DNA of 12,027 nt from Acidimicrobiia bacterium (lineage in GTDB: Bacteria > Actinomycetota > Acidimicrobiia > Spongiisociales > UBA5794): positions 1 to 12,027 of the forward strand of contig JACDBE010000194.1 in assembly GCA_013695075.1 (NCBI GenBank), read 5' to 3'. Shown here in pieces: positions 1 through 6,340 of this stretch. Each line of letters starts with the position of its first letter. The first letter of the stretch is position 1. The notes under the pieces are model-generated. The model ran no database searches. It had not been told where the DNA came from and saw only the letters and a program-made list of their open reading frames with translations. The position numbers were made by a program, and so were the translations under genes.

Positions 1-610
1 TGCCGGCGTCGACGAAGAACGGCAGGGCGAACATGGCGCCGATCAGCAGGCTGCCCAACGGGGGGCCGGCGAAGGCGTTGGCGACCATCTCGGCACCCCA
101 CATGCGCCCGTTGGCGGTCTCCAGCGCATCGGGCTCAACAATGGCGGGAAGGATGGTCTGGGCGGCGTTGTCCCGCAGCACCTCGGCAAAGCCGAGCAGC
201 AGGGTGGCCAGCAGCAGGACGACGTACAGCACCGTGTCACCGGACACCACCCCCGCCGTCACCTGGTCGGGAGACGGCAGGTCGGGCTCGGCCAGCACGA
301 AGAAGGCCACCAGCAGGGTTAGCGCCGCCCGCACGATGTCCATGACCACGATGAGCCGGCGCCGGTCGACCCGGTCGGTGATCACCCCGGCGGGGAGCGT
401 GAACACCAGCCAGGGCAGCCGCTGGGCGACGGCGATGAGGGCGATCAGCAGGGGATCGCGGGTGATGGCACTGGCTAGCCAGGGGTAGGCGACGAACCCG
501 ATGCCGTCGCCCAGGTTGGAGATCACCGAGGCGGTCCACAGCTTGGCGTACTGCCTTCCCAGCCGGGGCTTGGAGGTTGCCGGTGGTTGCTCGGTGGTGA
601 CGTCGCTCAT
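1..610 (-). CDS. MFS efflux transporter, N-terminal part (cut by window edge)
   Basis: This is the first 203 residues of a Major Facilitator Superfamily transporter, reading from ATG at 610 leftwards off the window. Residues 1-20 are a polar cytoplasmic tail, followed by hydrophobic segments near 25-47, 54-76, 87-107, 126-143 and 180-200. The loop after the second helix reads GVITDRVDRRR (75-85), the conserved MFS motif-A region, and SNLGDGIG (31-38) resembles the MFS_3/EntS-like exporter group. About half of a normal 400-420 residue protein is visible. Its ATG overlaps the TGA of the upstream ArsR-type regulator by four bases (ATGA), so the two are almost certainly co-transcribed and translationally coupled. 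This layout suggests proton-driven export of a small molecule sensed by the regulator. The substrate cannot be read from the sequence. Confidence 0.88.
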   Translation of the reverse strand, partial: MSDVTTEQPPATSKPRLGRQYAKLWTASVISNLGDGIGFVAYPWLASAITRDPLLIALIAVAQRLPWLVFTLPAGVITDRVDRRRLIVVMDIVRAALTLLVAFFVLAEPDLPSPDQVTAGVVSGDTVLYVVLLLATLLLGFAEVLRDNAAQTILPAIVEPDALETANGRMWGAEMVANAFAGPPLGSLLIGAMFALPFFVDAG

Positions 611-1242
611 CGGTCCTCCTTGGCGGCGGGGCGGTCCTTGAGGGCGGGCTGGGCGGTGGGGTACACCCCGGCGATGAACCCGTAGACGACGTCGCCTCCC
701 CGGGGCAGGCGGGAGAACTCGAATGCCAGTGCGTGGACCCGCTCGGCGAACTCTTCGGCCCGCTCCCTGAGGAGGCGGACGTGCCGCAGGGTGAAGGTAG
801 GCAGGGCGTCGTCCTCGCCGATCAGGTTGTCGGCCGCCATGGCCACCGTCGCCTCCGCCAGCGCCTCCTCCAGCATGGGGAACTTGTGCCCGCTTCCCAG
901 GTAGTCGCCCTTGATGACGATGGTGCGGCCCACCCGTCCGTAGTACTTGGCGGTGAGCGCCCGCACCTTTTTGGTGGCCACCACGCGGATCAACCCGGCG
1001 GCCTCGAGCACCTTGAGATGGTGACCTACGGTGCCCTTGGGCTGCCCCAGCACCTCGGCCAGCTCAGTGGTGGTGGCCGCCCGTTCCAGCACCATGTCGA
1101 GGATGGCGCTGCGGGTGCGATGGCCGATGGCCTTGAGCTGGGTGGGCGTCGACGCCTCGACGAACTCGTCGATGTCGTAGTCGGGCCCGCCGTCGGGGTC
1201 GGGCCGCATCGGCAGCAGCGCTTCGGTCGGCATTTCCCGCAT
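607..1242 (-). CDS. ArsR-type winged-helix transcriptional regulator
   Basis: A 211-residue DNA-binding regulator. The winged helix covers about residues 33-110: the TTTELAEVLGQPKGTVGHHL stretch (57-76) is the helix-turn-helix, with recognition helix around KGTVGHHLKVLE, and RVVATKKVRALTAKYY (86-101) is the wing. It is longer than metal-sensing ArsR/SmtB proteins (about 100-120 residues) and has no cysteine at all, so a thiolate metal site is excluded; the extra C-terminal domain (115-211) probably binds an organic ligand or mediates dimerisation. The family is commonly paired with MFS exporters in actinobacteria, as here (4-bp ATGA overlap). The start at 1242 is chosen because a TATAGC hexamer lies five bases upstream, which fits a leaderless message; ATG at 1233 (M4) is the alternative. 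A near-perfect palindrome overlaps the start, suggesting autorepression. Confidence 0.87.
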   Translation of the reverse strand: MREMPTEALLPMRPDPDGGPDYDIDEFVEASTPTQLKAIGHRTRSAILDMVLERAATTTELAEVLGQPKGTVGHHLKVLEAAGLIRVVATKKVRALTAKYYGRVGRTIVIKGDYLGSGHKFPMLEEALAEATVAMAADNLIGEDDALPTFTLRHVRLLRERAEEFAERVHALAFEFSRLPRGGDVVYGFIAGVYPTAQPALKDRPAAKEDR

Positions 1243-1262
1243 GGTCTGCTATAGCCGACCAT
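1241..1262. promoter_or_regulatory. 22-bp palindrome, likely operator of the ArsR/MFS operon
   Basis: On the minus strand the site is ATGGTC, G, GCTATAGC, A, GACCAT: all eleven base pairs of the dyad match except one (G opposite A). It abuts and overlaps the ATG at 1242, and its centre holds the TATAGC hexamer that would serve as -10 for a leaderless start. A dimeric winged-helix repressor bound here would block transcription initiation. The symmetry is seen directly; the identity of the bound protein is inferred from position. A TTGACA at 1264-1269 (minus strand) lies only 10 bases from TATAGC, too close to be its -35. Confidence 0.6.
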
Positions 1263-1289
1263 TTGTCAAGACCCTATCCGGCGGCTCCA

Positions 1290-2081
1290 TCATGCAGGGT
1301 CATGGGCGAATTCCCCCCGTGTGCTTCGTCGATACATCAAGACACCGATGACGAGCATCCACAGCGCGATGACGGTGGGGCCGATGATCGTGAGGATGAG
1401 CGACGCCACCGTCGGGCGTCCCGTGAGCGCCTGCGTAAGGCCCGCGGCCAGCGAGCCGACACCGGCCGCGAGAGCGAGCCAGCCGAGCCAGGCCGGAAAC
1501 CTGCCCGCCCGCGCCACGGCAAGGCCGAAGGCGATGAACGGGAAACCGGCGAACGTGACGTTGAACATGCCTGCCAGCGCGAAGTTCATCGTCTCGTTGG
1601 CGGTCACGATCCTGAGCGCCATTTCCTTCTCGGAGCCAGTGGCAGCCTCCCACGCCTCGGCCAGCTGCTTGGCTGCGACGCCGTCCAGAATCAGAGTCAC
1701 CACGCCCATCACGGTCCCGATCGCCGCCGCCAGCAGTCCGATGCGGGTGAGCGCTCCCACCAAACCATCTCGAGAAAGAGCGTGGCGCAGGCCGACGAGC
1801 CCCAGCAGCATGCTCACGAGCCCGCCAATGATGATGAGGTGGATAAGGGTCCACCAGTCACTGCTGGCGATCACGTGGGCCACGCCGTGATCGTCGTCCC
1901 GCGGCGTGACCGGGTGCAGCACGTTGCCGACGCCGGCCGCCGCAGCGCCGAGGATCGCGCCGATCGAGCCGATGCGGACGAGCCAGCGCGACTCCTGGTC
2001 TGACGCTGCACGCGTCGGTCGAATGATTGTGGTCTCCAGCGCCGCGGGCCCTTCTGACCGGCCCCCATCAACGAGCGGCAT
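1290..2081 (-). CDS. Six-helix integral membrane protein of unknown function
   Basis: A 263-residue membrane protein. After a polar 35-residue N-terminus there are six predicted helices near residues 37-56, 77-98, 112-133, 167-190, 197-219 and 228-250, followed by a short charged tail (RRSTRGEFAHDPA). The region between helices 3 and 4 (about 134-166) is a long loop rich in charged residues. The general look recalls DUF4386-like and other uncharacterised actinobacterial membrane proteins, but I do not recognise a specific family and no catalytic motif is evident. The start at 2081 is the only ATG before the first helix, but its ribosome site is weak (GTAGG directly before it), so the real start could differ. 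It ends 47 bases before the ArsR-type gene on the same strand. Since that gene seems to have its own promoter and operator, co-transcription is uncertain. Confidence 0.75.
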   Translation of the reverse strand: MPLVDGGRSEGPAALETTIIRPTRAASDQESRWLVRIGSIGAILGAAAAGVGNVLHPVTPRDDDHGVAHVIASSDWWTLIHLIIIGGLVSMLLGLVGLRHALSRDGLVGALTRIGLLAAAIGTVMGVVTLILDGVAAKQLAEAWEAATGSEKEMALRIVTANETMNFALAGMFNVTFAGFPFIAFGLAVARAGRFPAWLGWLALAAGVGSLAAGLTQALTGRPTVASLILTIIGPTVIALWMLVIGVLMYRRSTRGEFAHDPA

Positions 2082-2369
2082 CCTACGGGCCCGAGAAAAT
2101 ATCCCTCAAGTGCTACCGGGTACGTTGATCCGGCGAGGGAGCGCGATGTGTCGGTACCGATGAGCCTGCTGGCGATGCTCGATGGGCACGCTGGCCTACC
2201 CGGGAACCTGGTCGCCGACGCGGCGCCTCGCCCCCAGGGGTGCGCCGCGCCGCATGAGGCCGTAAGGCAGCAGAGCTCGATCCCCCTGTTACGTGTGGAC
2301 GTGTTCTCCCTGGGACTTTCGTGCTCCTCGTTTGCCCAAAGAAATCCTGCTCGTTCACGGATTTGCCTC
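2082..2369. other. Intergenic stretch without a convincing gene
   Basis: This divergent interval separates the minus-strand membrane protein from the plus-strand DUF222-HNH promoter. Open frames cross it on both strands, but none has recognisable protein character, and the plus-strand one runs straight through the downstream promoter. A TACGTT hexamer (2121-2126) and a purine-rich GGCGAGGGAG (2131-2140) precede ATG/GTG codons at 2146-2162, so a short decayed or leader ORF cannot be excluded. A 10-bp palindrome TCGGTACCGA lies at 2151-2160. A TATTTT (minus strand, about 2096-2101) could be a -10 for the membrane protein. Nothing here is firmly assignable. Confidence 0.4.
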
Positions 2370-2398
2370 TTGACAGTCGAACGTGTGTTCGATAGGAT
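2370..2398 (+). promoter_or_regulatory. Sigma-70-type promoter of the DUF222-HNH gene
   Basis: TTGACA (2370-2375), a 17-base spacer and TAGGAT (2393-2398) form a near-consensus housekeeping promoter. The -35 is a perfect match and the spacer length is optimal. Transcription should begin near 2405, giving a leader of about 57 bases before GTG at 2462. Almost the whole spacer is occupied by an SOS-type palindrome, so a bound repressor would directly exclude RNA polymerase. Confidence 0.82.
2377..2392. promoter_or_regulatory. LexA-type SOS box (TCGAAC-N4-GTTCGA)
   Basis: TCGAAC (2377-2382), GTGT (2383-2386), GTTCGA (2387-2392): a perfect 6+6 dyad with four-base spacer. It matches the actinobacterial LexA operator (mycobacterial SOS box, core GAAC-N4-GTTC). 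It sits exactly between the -35 and -10 of the promoter above, the classic position for repression. In mycobacteria, 13E12-repeat (DUF222-HNH) genes are among the known LexA-controlled genes, so sequence and family knowledge agree. That LexA of this organism binds here is inferred. Confidence 0.85.
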
Positions 2399-2446
2399 GG
2401 TCTTACTTCCCCAACATGTACGCCCTCTGATGAGGGATGTCTGGCA

Positions 2447-2454
2447 GGGAAGGA
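2447..2454 (+). promoter_or_regulatory. Ribosome binding site fixing the GTG start at 2462
   Basis: GGGAAGGA lies seven bases upstream of GTG at 2462. It supports the GTG as the true start of the DUF222-HNH gene and shows that the short upstream part of the broken reading frame is a real N-terminus. A second ATG at 2454 is in another frame and gives no family-like protein. Confidence 0.65.
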
Positions 2455-2461
2455 TGAGCTG

Positions 2462-3681
2462 GTGTTGGACCAACTGCATGCGACGGCACTGCAGGCAACG
2501 ATCGACGATGTGGCATCGGTTGATCTCAGGTTCGTCTCCGACGATGAACTGGAAGCCCAGGTAGCGGCGGTGTCTCAGGCGGCGTCCCGCCTGCAGGTGG
2601 TCCTGGCCACCTGCGCCGGTGAGGCGAACGGCGGGGTTCGTTCCAGCGGGACGGGTTGGTGTCGCTGACCCGATGGTTGGCGGTGCACGGTGACCTTGAC
2701 AACGGCCACGCCAAAGCGCTGGTGAGGTTGGCGGCCACCATCACCACCCATCCCGCCACCGGGGCGGCGGTGACCCGCGGTGACATGTCGCACACCCGGG
2801 CCCGCATCCTGTCACGGGCCGCCCAAACTCATCCGAATCTCTACGAACGCGACGAGGCGACGCTGTTGGGGTTCGCTCGCGACCAGACCATCACAGAACT
2901 CAACCATGCGGTGCGCTACTGGCGGCTGTGCGCCGACGACACGCTGGCCGAAGCCAGCGCCGCCGAACAGCGGGATGCCGCCTATCTCCAAGCTTCGATC
3001 ACCTGGGCGGGGATGGTGCGTTTCGACGGCTTGCTGGATCCCGAGACAGGCGAAGCGGTACTGGCGGCGCTCGACGCCGCCACCCCGCCACCGGTGGACG
3101 GTGAGATGCGACCTGCGTCGAACCGCCGCGCCGAGGCGCTCGGTGCCATCTGCGAACAGTGGCTGCGCAATGGCACCATCGACGGCGGACTCCGCGCCGC
3201 GGTCACCCTCACCGTCGACCTCGACACGTTGCAGGGCCGCCCCGGACGCCACTGTGAACTGACCCACACCGGGCCGGTCACCGCCGAAACGGCTCGCCGC
3301 ATCCTGTGCGACGCTGACGTGGCCCGGGTCATCACCCAAGGCGCCTCTGAGATCCTCGACCTGGGACGGGCCACCCGGGTCCCATCCCCCGCCCTACGCA
3401 AAGCGCTCAACCTGAGAGACGGGCACTGCCGGTTCCGCGGTTGCGACCGACCCGCCGTTTGGTGCGACGTCCACCATGTCGTCCACTGGCTGCGCGGCGG
3501 CACCACCTGCCTGGAGAACGTCAAGCTGCTCTGCCGGCACCACCACGTCATGGTCCACGAAGGCGAAGCCTTCGTATCCGGCAACCACGTCCTTCCCATC
3601 ACCGACAATATCCCACCACACCCGAACCCACCGCAGCACCCGAGCAACCGACCAGTCACAGCAGCCACCCGGCGACAATGA
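2462..3681 (+). pseudogene. DUF222/13E12-repeat HNH endonuclease gene with one-base frameshift
   Basis: The family joins an N-terminal helical DUF222 domain to a C-terminal HNH nuclease, usually 400-500 residues. Here the first 56 codons (2462-2629, GTG start) encode the opening helices (DELEAQVAAVSQAASRLQVV). The frame then runs into a stop at 2666-2668, while the rest continues one frame back, from about 2632 to 3681. Restoring one base near 2629 gives about 406 residues with a smooth join (EAN, R, RGSFQRDGLVSLTRW). DUF222 hallmarks follow: HGDLDNGHAKALVRLA, HTRARILSRAA, AVRYWR. The HNH site (about 3427-3560) is intact: CRFRGCDRPAVWCDVHHVVHW, GGTT, LENVKLLCRHHH, HEG, with paired cysteines and catalytic/metal-binding histidines and asparagine. 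No substitution looks damaging, so the lesion is recent or a sequencing error in the GGCGGGG run. The promoter carries a perfect SOS box. Its DNA target and role in damage response are unknown. Confidence 0.85.
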
Positions 3682-3707
3682 CCGACGGGCTGCCTGTGCT
3701 GTCCGGG

Positions 3708-3713
3708 TAGCCT
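3708..3713 (+). promoter_or_regulatory. Candidate -10 (TAGCCT) for a leaderless PPOX message
   Basis: TAGCCT fits TAnnnT and ends eight bases before ATG at 3722, the spacing expected if transcription starts at the initiation codon. No Shine-Dalgarno sequence precedes the ATG, which supports a leaderless start. No clear -35 is visible. Confidence 0.4.
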
Positions 3714-3721
3714 GCGGCGTC

Positions 3722-4102
3722 ATGAACCAGAAGACCATCGACCTCGCCTCGGGCAAGAACTTCGCCGTCATCACCACGTTGCTCCCCGACGGGCGGGCAC
3801 AGAGCCACGTCATGTGGGTGGACACCGACGGCGAGCACATCCTGATGAACACCGAGAAGCACCGTCGCAAGTTCCGCAACATCGAACGTGACCCCAGGGT
3901 CACCGTGACCCTGATCGATCGCACCGACCCGTACAGCTTTGTCGAGGTACGCGGTGACGTGGTGGAGACCGTGTTAGGGGACGATGCCCGGGCCCACATC
4001 GACACCCTGTCGCAGAAGTACCACGGCCACGATTACGCCGGCACCATCAAGAGCGAGCGGGTAATGCTCAAGATCAGACCCGAGCGCGAGGTGGTGCACT
4101 GA
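3722..4102 (+). CDS. PPOX-class split-barrel oxidoreductase (probably F420-dependent)
   Basis: A 126-residue protein of the pyridoxamine-5'-phosphate-oxidase-like split beta-barrel family, closest in pattern to the Rv1155-like F420-dependent group (TIGR03618). Seen: an N-terminal helix plus first strand (DLASGKNFAVITTL, 7-20), the strand-turn-strand PDGRAQSHVMWVD (22-34), a cofactor-side segment NTEKHRRKFRNIERDPRV (43-60) whose basic residues match the phosphate-binding part of the family, and VEVRGDVVE (74-82). Length and order are complete. Such enzymes work as cytoplasmic dimers and reduce a substrate with F420H2, or in relatives use FMN; the substrate is unknown. Some actinobacterial members merely bind F420. 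It begins 40 bases after the HNH gene and has its own candidate -10. FMN rather than F420 use remains possible. Confidence 0.85.
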   Translation: MNQKTIDLASGKNFAVITTLLPDGRAQSHVMWVDTDGEHILMNTEKHRRKFRNIERDPRVTVTLIDRTDPYSFVEVRGDVVETVLGDDARAHIDTLSQKYHGHDYAGTIKSERVMLKIRPEREVVH

Positions 4103-4184
4103 GTCCCGAGGTGGTCACCGAGATCACCACCGAGGACCGCACCCCACGCCTGGTGTTCCTCGGCCACGTTCCGGGGTGAGTGCG

Positions 4185-4571
4185 ATGAACACCCCTCCGC
4201 CGATCACCCCTCCCACCCGCCACGAGCAGGCGGAGGCCATTCTCCGGTTGCGGGCGTGGCCGCTGGCCTCCCGCACCCTGGGTCGGCGGGCGGCCAGCGC
4301 CGCCGACTTCGCCGAGGCATTCAACCTGGAGCGGATCGACCTGGTGGCAGCCATCCCCGACCGGGCGACGCTGCTCGGGCTGGGCCGCAACCGGGTGGGC
4401 CCGGCCGACGGGCTGTACGTGCTCGACGAGGACGACGGGACCTTCCGCGTCTACCGCCAGGAACGGGGAGAGTCGCACGACGAGGTGGTGGGGACGTTCG
4501 ACGAGGCCCGGGAAGTGGTCATCGACCGCCTCATCCAGCTGGGCGGGATCCCCTTCTCCCCTCCGAGCTGA
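4185..4571 (+). CDS. Conserved-looking small protein of unknown function
   Basis: A 128-residue soluble protein that I do not recognise. The N-terminus is proline-rich (MNTPPPITPPTRHEQ). A helical part follows (AEAILRLRAWPLASRTLGRR, then AADFAEAFNLERIDLVAAIP), then a beta-like stretch GLYVLDEDDGTFRVYRQERG (76-95) and a C-terminal helix FDEAREVVIDRLIQLGGIPF (105-124). The strand/turn/strand plus helix layout looks like a small alpha/beta fold with an acidic turn (DEDDG). There is no signal peptide, membrane segment or catalytic motif. ATG at 4185 is preferred because GGGGTGAG (4173-4180) precedes it by four bases; GTG at 4176 would add three residues. It starts 82 bases after the PPOX gene on the same strand and ends convergently with the phosphodiesterase gene. 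Confidence 0.65.
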   Translation: MNTPPPITPPTRHEQAEAILRLRAWPLASRTLGRRAASAADFAEAFNLERIDLVAAIPDRATLLGLGRNRVGPADGLYVLDEDDGTFRVYRQERGESHDEVVGTFDEAREVVIDRLIQLGGIPFSPPS

Positions 4572-4597
4572 TCAGCCCATGATCATTGCGGAACTCT

Positions 4598-4657
4598 CGC
4601 TGGCTGATGCTGCGCGTCATGCGACAAACGTATCACGACGTAGCAGGTCAGCCAGCG
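4598..4657. terminator. Long hairpin between convergent genes, likely bidirectional terminator
   Basis: CGCTGGCTGA (4598-4607) pairs perfectly with TCAGCCAGCG (4648-4657). After a two-base bulge (GG, 4646-4647), TGCTGCG (4608-4614) pairs with CGTAGCA (4639-4645) with one G-U, leaving a 24-base loop. The right arm includes the stop and last codons of the phosphodiesterase gene. There is no T-run on either side, as is common for GC-rich actinobacterial terminators. Position between two 3' ends favours a terminator over an operator. Confidence 0.5.
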
Positions 4658-5427
4658 TGGTACCCGACCACGGCGTTGAGGCGGTCGGGACGGTCCGTGA
4701 TGATGCCGTCGACACCGACGCCGAGCATGCGGCGCATGACGGCCTCCTCGTTGACGGTCCACACATGTACCTGCGCCCCGGCGGCGTGGACGGCATCGAT
4801 GAACCGCCTGCCGATGGGCAGCGCCCGGTTGTCGAAGGGCACCTGGTAGGCCGCCGGTCCCGATGGGGCCGCCCGGCCGGTCCGAGAGGCGACCAGGGCC
4901 CGAGCGATGGCCCGGGGACCGGCCGAGGTGGCGACCGTCCCTTTGGTGATACGCCGGAACCGGGCGATCCGGGCATCGGAGAACGAGGCGATGAGCACCG
5001 AATCCCGGCGCCGGGTGCGGCGCACCACCTCGGCCACCGGCCACTCCAAGCGCGGCACCTTCAAGTCGATGTTGAAGTGAATCGACGGCCAGGTGGTGAG
5101 TATCTCGTCGAGCCGGCTGATCCTCACCCCGGTTCCCCGCAGCGGGAACCCCCGGTCGGCGGCGAACGACCAGGCGGCGTCCAGTTGGCGCAGGTCATCC
5201 CACTGCCAGGCGTCGACCCTCCCCACCCCGTTGGTGGTGCGCTCGAGGATCGGATCGTGGAATACAACCACCACCCCATCAGCGGTGATCTGCACGTCGG
5301 TCTCGATGTACCGATATCCCAGGTCGACCGCACCCTGGAAGGCGACCGCGGTGTTCTCCGGCCATAACACCCGCGACCCACGGTGGGCGAACCGCAACGG
5401 ATGCTCGCGCGAAAGGTACGGATGCAT
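4648..5427 (-). CDS. Glycerophosphodiester phosphodiesterase family protein
   Basis: A 259-residue cytoplasmic TIM-barrel enzyme of the GDPD family (GlpQ/UgpQ type). It hydrolyses glycerophosphodiesters from phospholipid breakdown to glycerol-3-phosphate and an alcohol, needing a divalent metal. All family motifs are present in order: HRG (15-17, catalytic H15 and R16), PENT (23-26), ETDVQ (42-46, metal ligands E42 and D44), FHDP (56-59, catalytic H57), LERTTNG (61-67), FNIDLK (118-123), VWTVN (222-226) and DGIITDRPD (240-248). There is no signal peptide, so it resembles the cytoplasmic UgpQ type of normal length (about 250). The start at 5427 is supported by TACCCT six bases upstream (leaderless pattern) and by the HRG motif lying near the N-terminus. 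It diverges from the gene at 5481 and converges on the one at 4185. No glycerophosphodiester transporter gene is nearby. Confidence 0.93.
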   Translation of the reverse strand: MHPYLSREHPLRFAHRGSRVLWPENTAVAFQGAVDLGYRYIETDVQITADGVVVVFHDPILERTTNGVGRVDAWQWDDLRQLDAAWSFAADRGFPLRGTGVRISRLDEILTTWPSIHFNIDLKVPRLEWPVAEVVRRTRRRDSVLIASFSDARIARFRRITKGTVATSAGPRAIARALVASRTGRAAPSGPAAYQVPFDNRALPIGRRFIDAVHAAGAQVHVWTVNEEAVMRRMLGVGVDGIITDRPDRLNAVVGYHAG

Positions 5428-5433
5428 CGGCGG

Positions 5434-5439
5434 AGGGTA
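5434..5439 (-). promoter_or_regulatory. Candidate -10 (TACCCT) for leaderless phosphodiesterase gene
   Basis: On the minus strand TACCCT is followed by six bases (CCGCCG) and then ATG at 5427. This is the spacing expected for transcription starting at the initiation codon. No Shine-Dalgarno sequence is present in the six bases. Confidence 0.45.
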
Positions 5440-5480
5440 TCCCCTCGGTCCCCCTCCTCGACCACTGCGGTTGGTGTACC

Positions 5481-5813
5481 GTGGCCCAGGGAGTGGCGGC
5501 CGCCGTCAGGAGCGTGCAGCTGGTGGTGTTGATCGGCGTTGCCTTCGCTGCCGCGGTCATCGCAGTTGGCGCACAGTGGCTGGGTGGAGACGAGGTGACG
5601 GGGCGCACCAAGGCGCACCGAGTGAGCAACGGTCTCGGTGCGATCTCCGCCACAATCGTGGCGGTGCTCCTGGTGGGTCTGGGATGGTGGCCCCTCGCCC
5701 CAGCCTTCGCCATGTACGGCCTCCTCCAAGCCATCTGGATCTTCTCACCGGACCCGCCCGAAGGGCTCACCCGACGTCGAGCCATGGGTGAACGACGAGG
5801 GACCGAGGTGTAG
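5481..5813 (+). CDS. Small membrane protein of unknown function
   Basis: A 110-residue protein with hydrophobic segments near residues 13-33, 50-68 and 70-90, joined by a polar loop (GGDEVTGRTKAHRVSNG, 35-51) and ending in a basic tail (RRRAMGERRGTEV). Two to three membrane helices are likely. I recognise no family and no motif. GTG at 5481 gives the longest sensible N-terminus; GTG at 5493 or 5514 would shorten it before the first helix, and no clear ribosome site decides between them. It diverges from the phosphodiesterase gene across 53 bases and lies 83 bases before the haem-binding gene on the same strand. A shared transcript with that gene is possible but not shown. Confidence 0.55.
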   Translation: MAQGVAAAVRSVQLVVLIGVAFAAAVIAVGAQWLGGDEVTGRTKAHRVSNGLGAISATIVAVLLVGLGWWPLAPAFAMYGLLQAIWIFSPDPPEGLTRRRAMGERRGTEV

Positions 5814-5886
5814 CCTCGCCTACGATGCTTGCCTGCCGGGTCTGGAGTCTGCACCAGGACACGGCGCCGACGGTGGCGTAGCGACC

Positions 5887-5890
5887 GGAG
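5887..5890 (+). promoter_or_regulatory. Ribosome binding site supporting the GTG start at 5897
   Basis: GGAG lies six bases before GTG at 5897. A TACGAT hexamer at 5821-5826, after the preceding gene's stop, could be a -10 for this gene, but no -35 is visible. Confidence 0.45.
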
Positions 5891-5896
5891 CTAGAC

Positions 5897-6340
5897 GTGG
5901 CGGCCAAACGTGACCGGCGGCGGATCATCGTCAGGGTCATCGCCGCCGGCATCGGCGTGTTCCTTGCCATCCAGCTGGTCCCCTATGGGTGGTGGCACGA
6001 CAACCCACCGGTGGAGGAGCCGGCATCGTGGCCTGACCCGCAAGCCGAGGCCATCGCCCGCGCCGCCTGCTACGACTGCCACAGCCACGAGACCCGCTGG
6101 CCGTTCTACTCCTACGTGGCGCCGATGTCGTGGCTGCTGCGGCGCGATGTCGAGCAGGGCCGCGACGACCTGAATTTCTCCGACTGGAACGACTCGGACG
6201 CCGACGACGCCATCGAGACCATCGAAACCGGTGAGATGCCCCCGGGTCGCTACACCCTCATCCATCGAGACGCCGACCTGTCGGCAGAAGAGATTCGGTC
6301 GATCATCGACGCCCTGCGCGTCATGGAGGATGCGGGCTGA
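5897..6340 (+). CDS. Membrane-anchored haem-binding domain protein (CxxCH)
   Basis: A 147-residue c-type-cytochrome-like protein of the Haem_bd family (PF14376 pattern). A basic start (MAAKRDRRR) and a hydrophobic segment at 10-28 form an uncleaved N-terminal anchor, placing the rest outside the membrane. CYDCH (58-62) is the covalent haem site with H62 as axial ligand. The family signatures WPFYSYVAPMSWLL (68-81), DVEQGRDDLNFSDW (84-97) and GEMPPGRY (112-119) follow; M113 is a candidate second haem ligand. The C-terminal helix (LSAEEIRSIIDALRVM) completes the domain at normal length. Role: probably electron transfer or haem sensing at the cell surface; no partner oxidase or peroxidase gene is in view. 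The cytochrome-c maturation machinery it needs must lie elsewhere. A small membrane-protein gene precedes it and a hairpin covers its stop codon. Confidence 0.88.
   Translation: MAAKRDRRRIIVRVIAAGIGVFLAIQLVPYGWWHDNPPVEEPASWPDPQAEAIARAACYDCHSHETRWPFYSYVAPMSWLLRRDVEQGRDDLNFSDWNDSDADDAIETIETGEMPPGRYTLIHRDADLSAEEIRSIIDALRVMEDAG

Noticed and set aside
1264..1269. TTGACA on the minus strand as -35 of the ArsR-type gene.
   Set aside because: Only 10 bases separate it from TATAGC. At a 17-base distance the sixth-base match is GACCAT, which overlaps the start codon and is a poor -10.
2151..2160. The 10-bp palindrome TCGGTACCGA as an operator.
   Set aside because: No promoter or gene start is firmly associated with it, and a palindrome of this length is expected by chance in 12 kb when many positions are scanned.
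2148..2564. A 138-codon plus-strand frame starting at GTG 2148.
   Set aside because: It runs through the strong promoter, SOS box and the true N-terminus of the DUF222 gene in another frame, and its protein resembles no family. A small decayed gene at 2146-2280 remains possible but unsupported.
2626..2642. Programmed -1 ribosomal frameshifting to join the two halves of the DUF222-HNH gene.
   Set aside because: The bases AACGGCGGGGTTCG contain no X-XXY-YYZ heptamer in the reading frame, and no strong stem just downstream is obvious. A one-base deletion or sequencing error explains it more simply.
2462..3681. A homing endonuclease or group II intron remnant, because of the HNH motif.
   Set aside because: The upstream DUF222 domain, the own promoter and the absence of intron ends or split host gene fit the free-standing 13E12 family instead.
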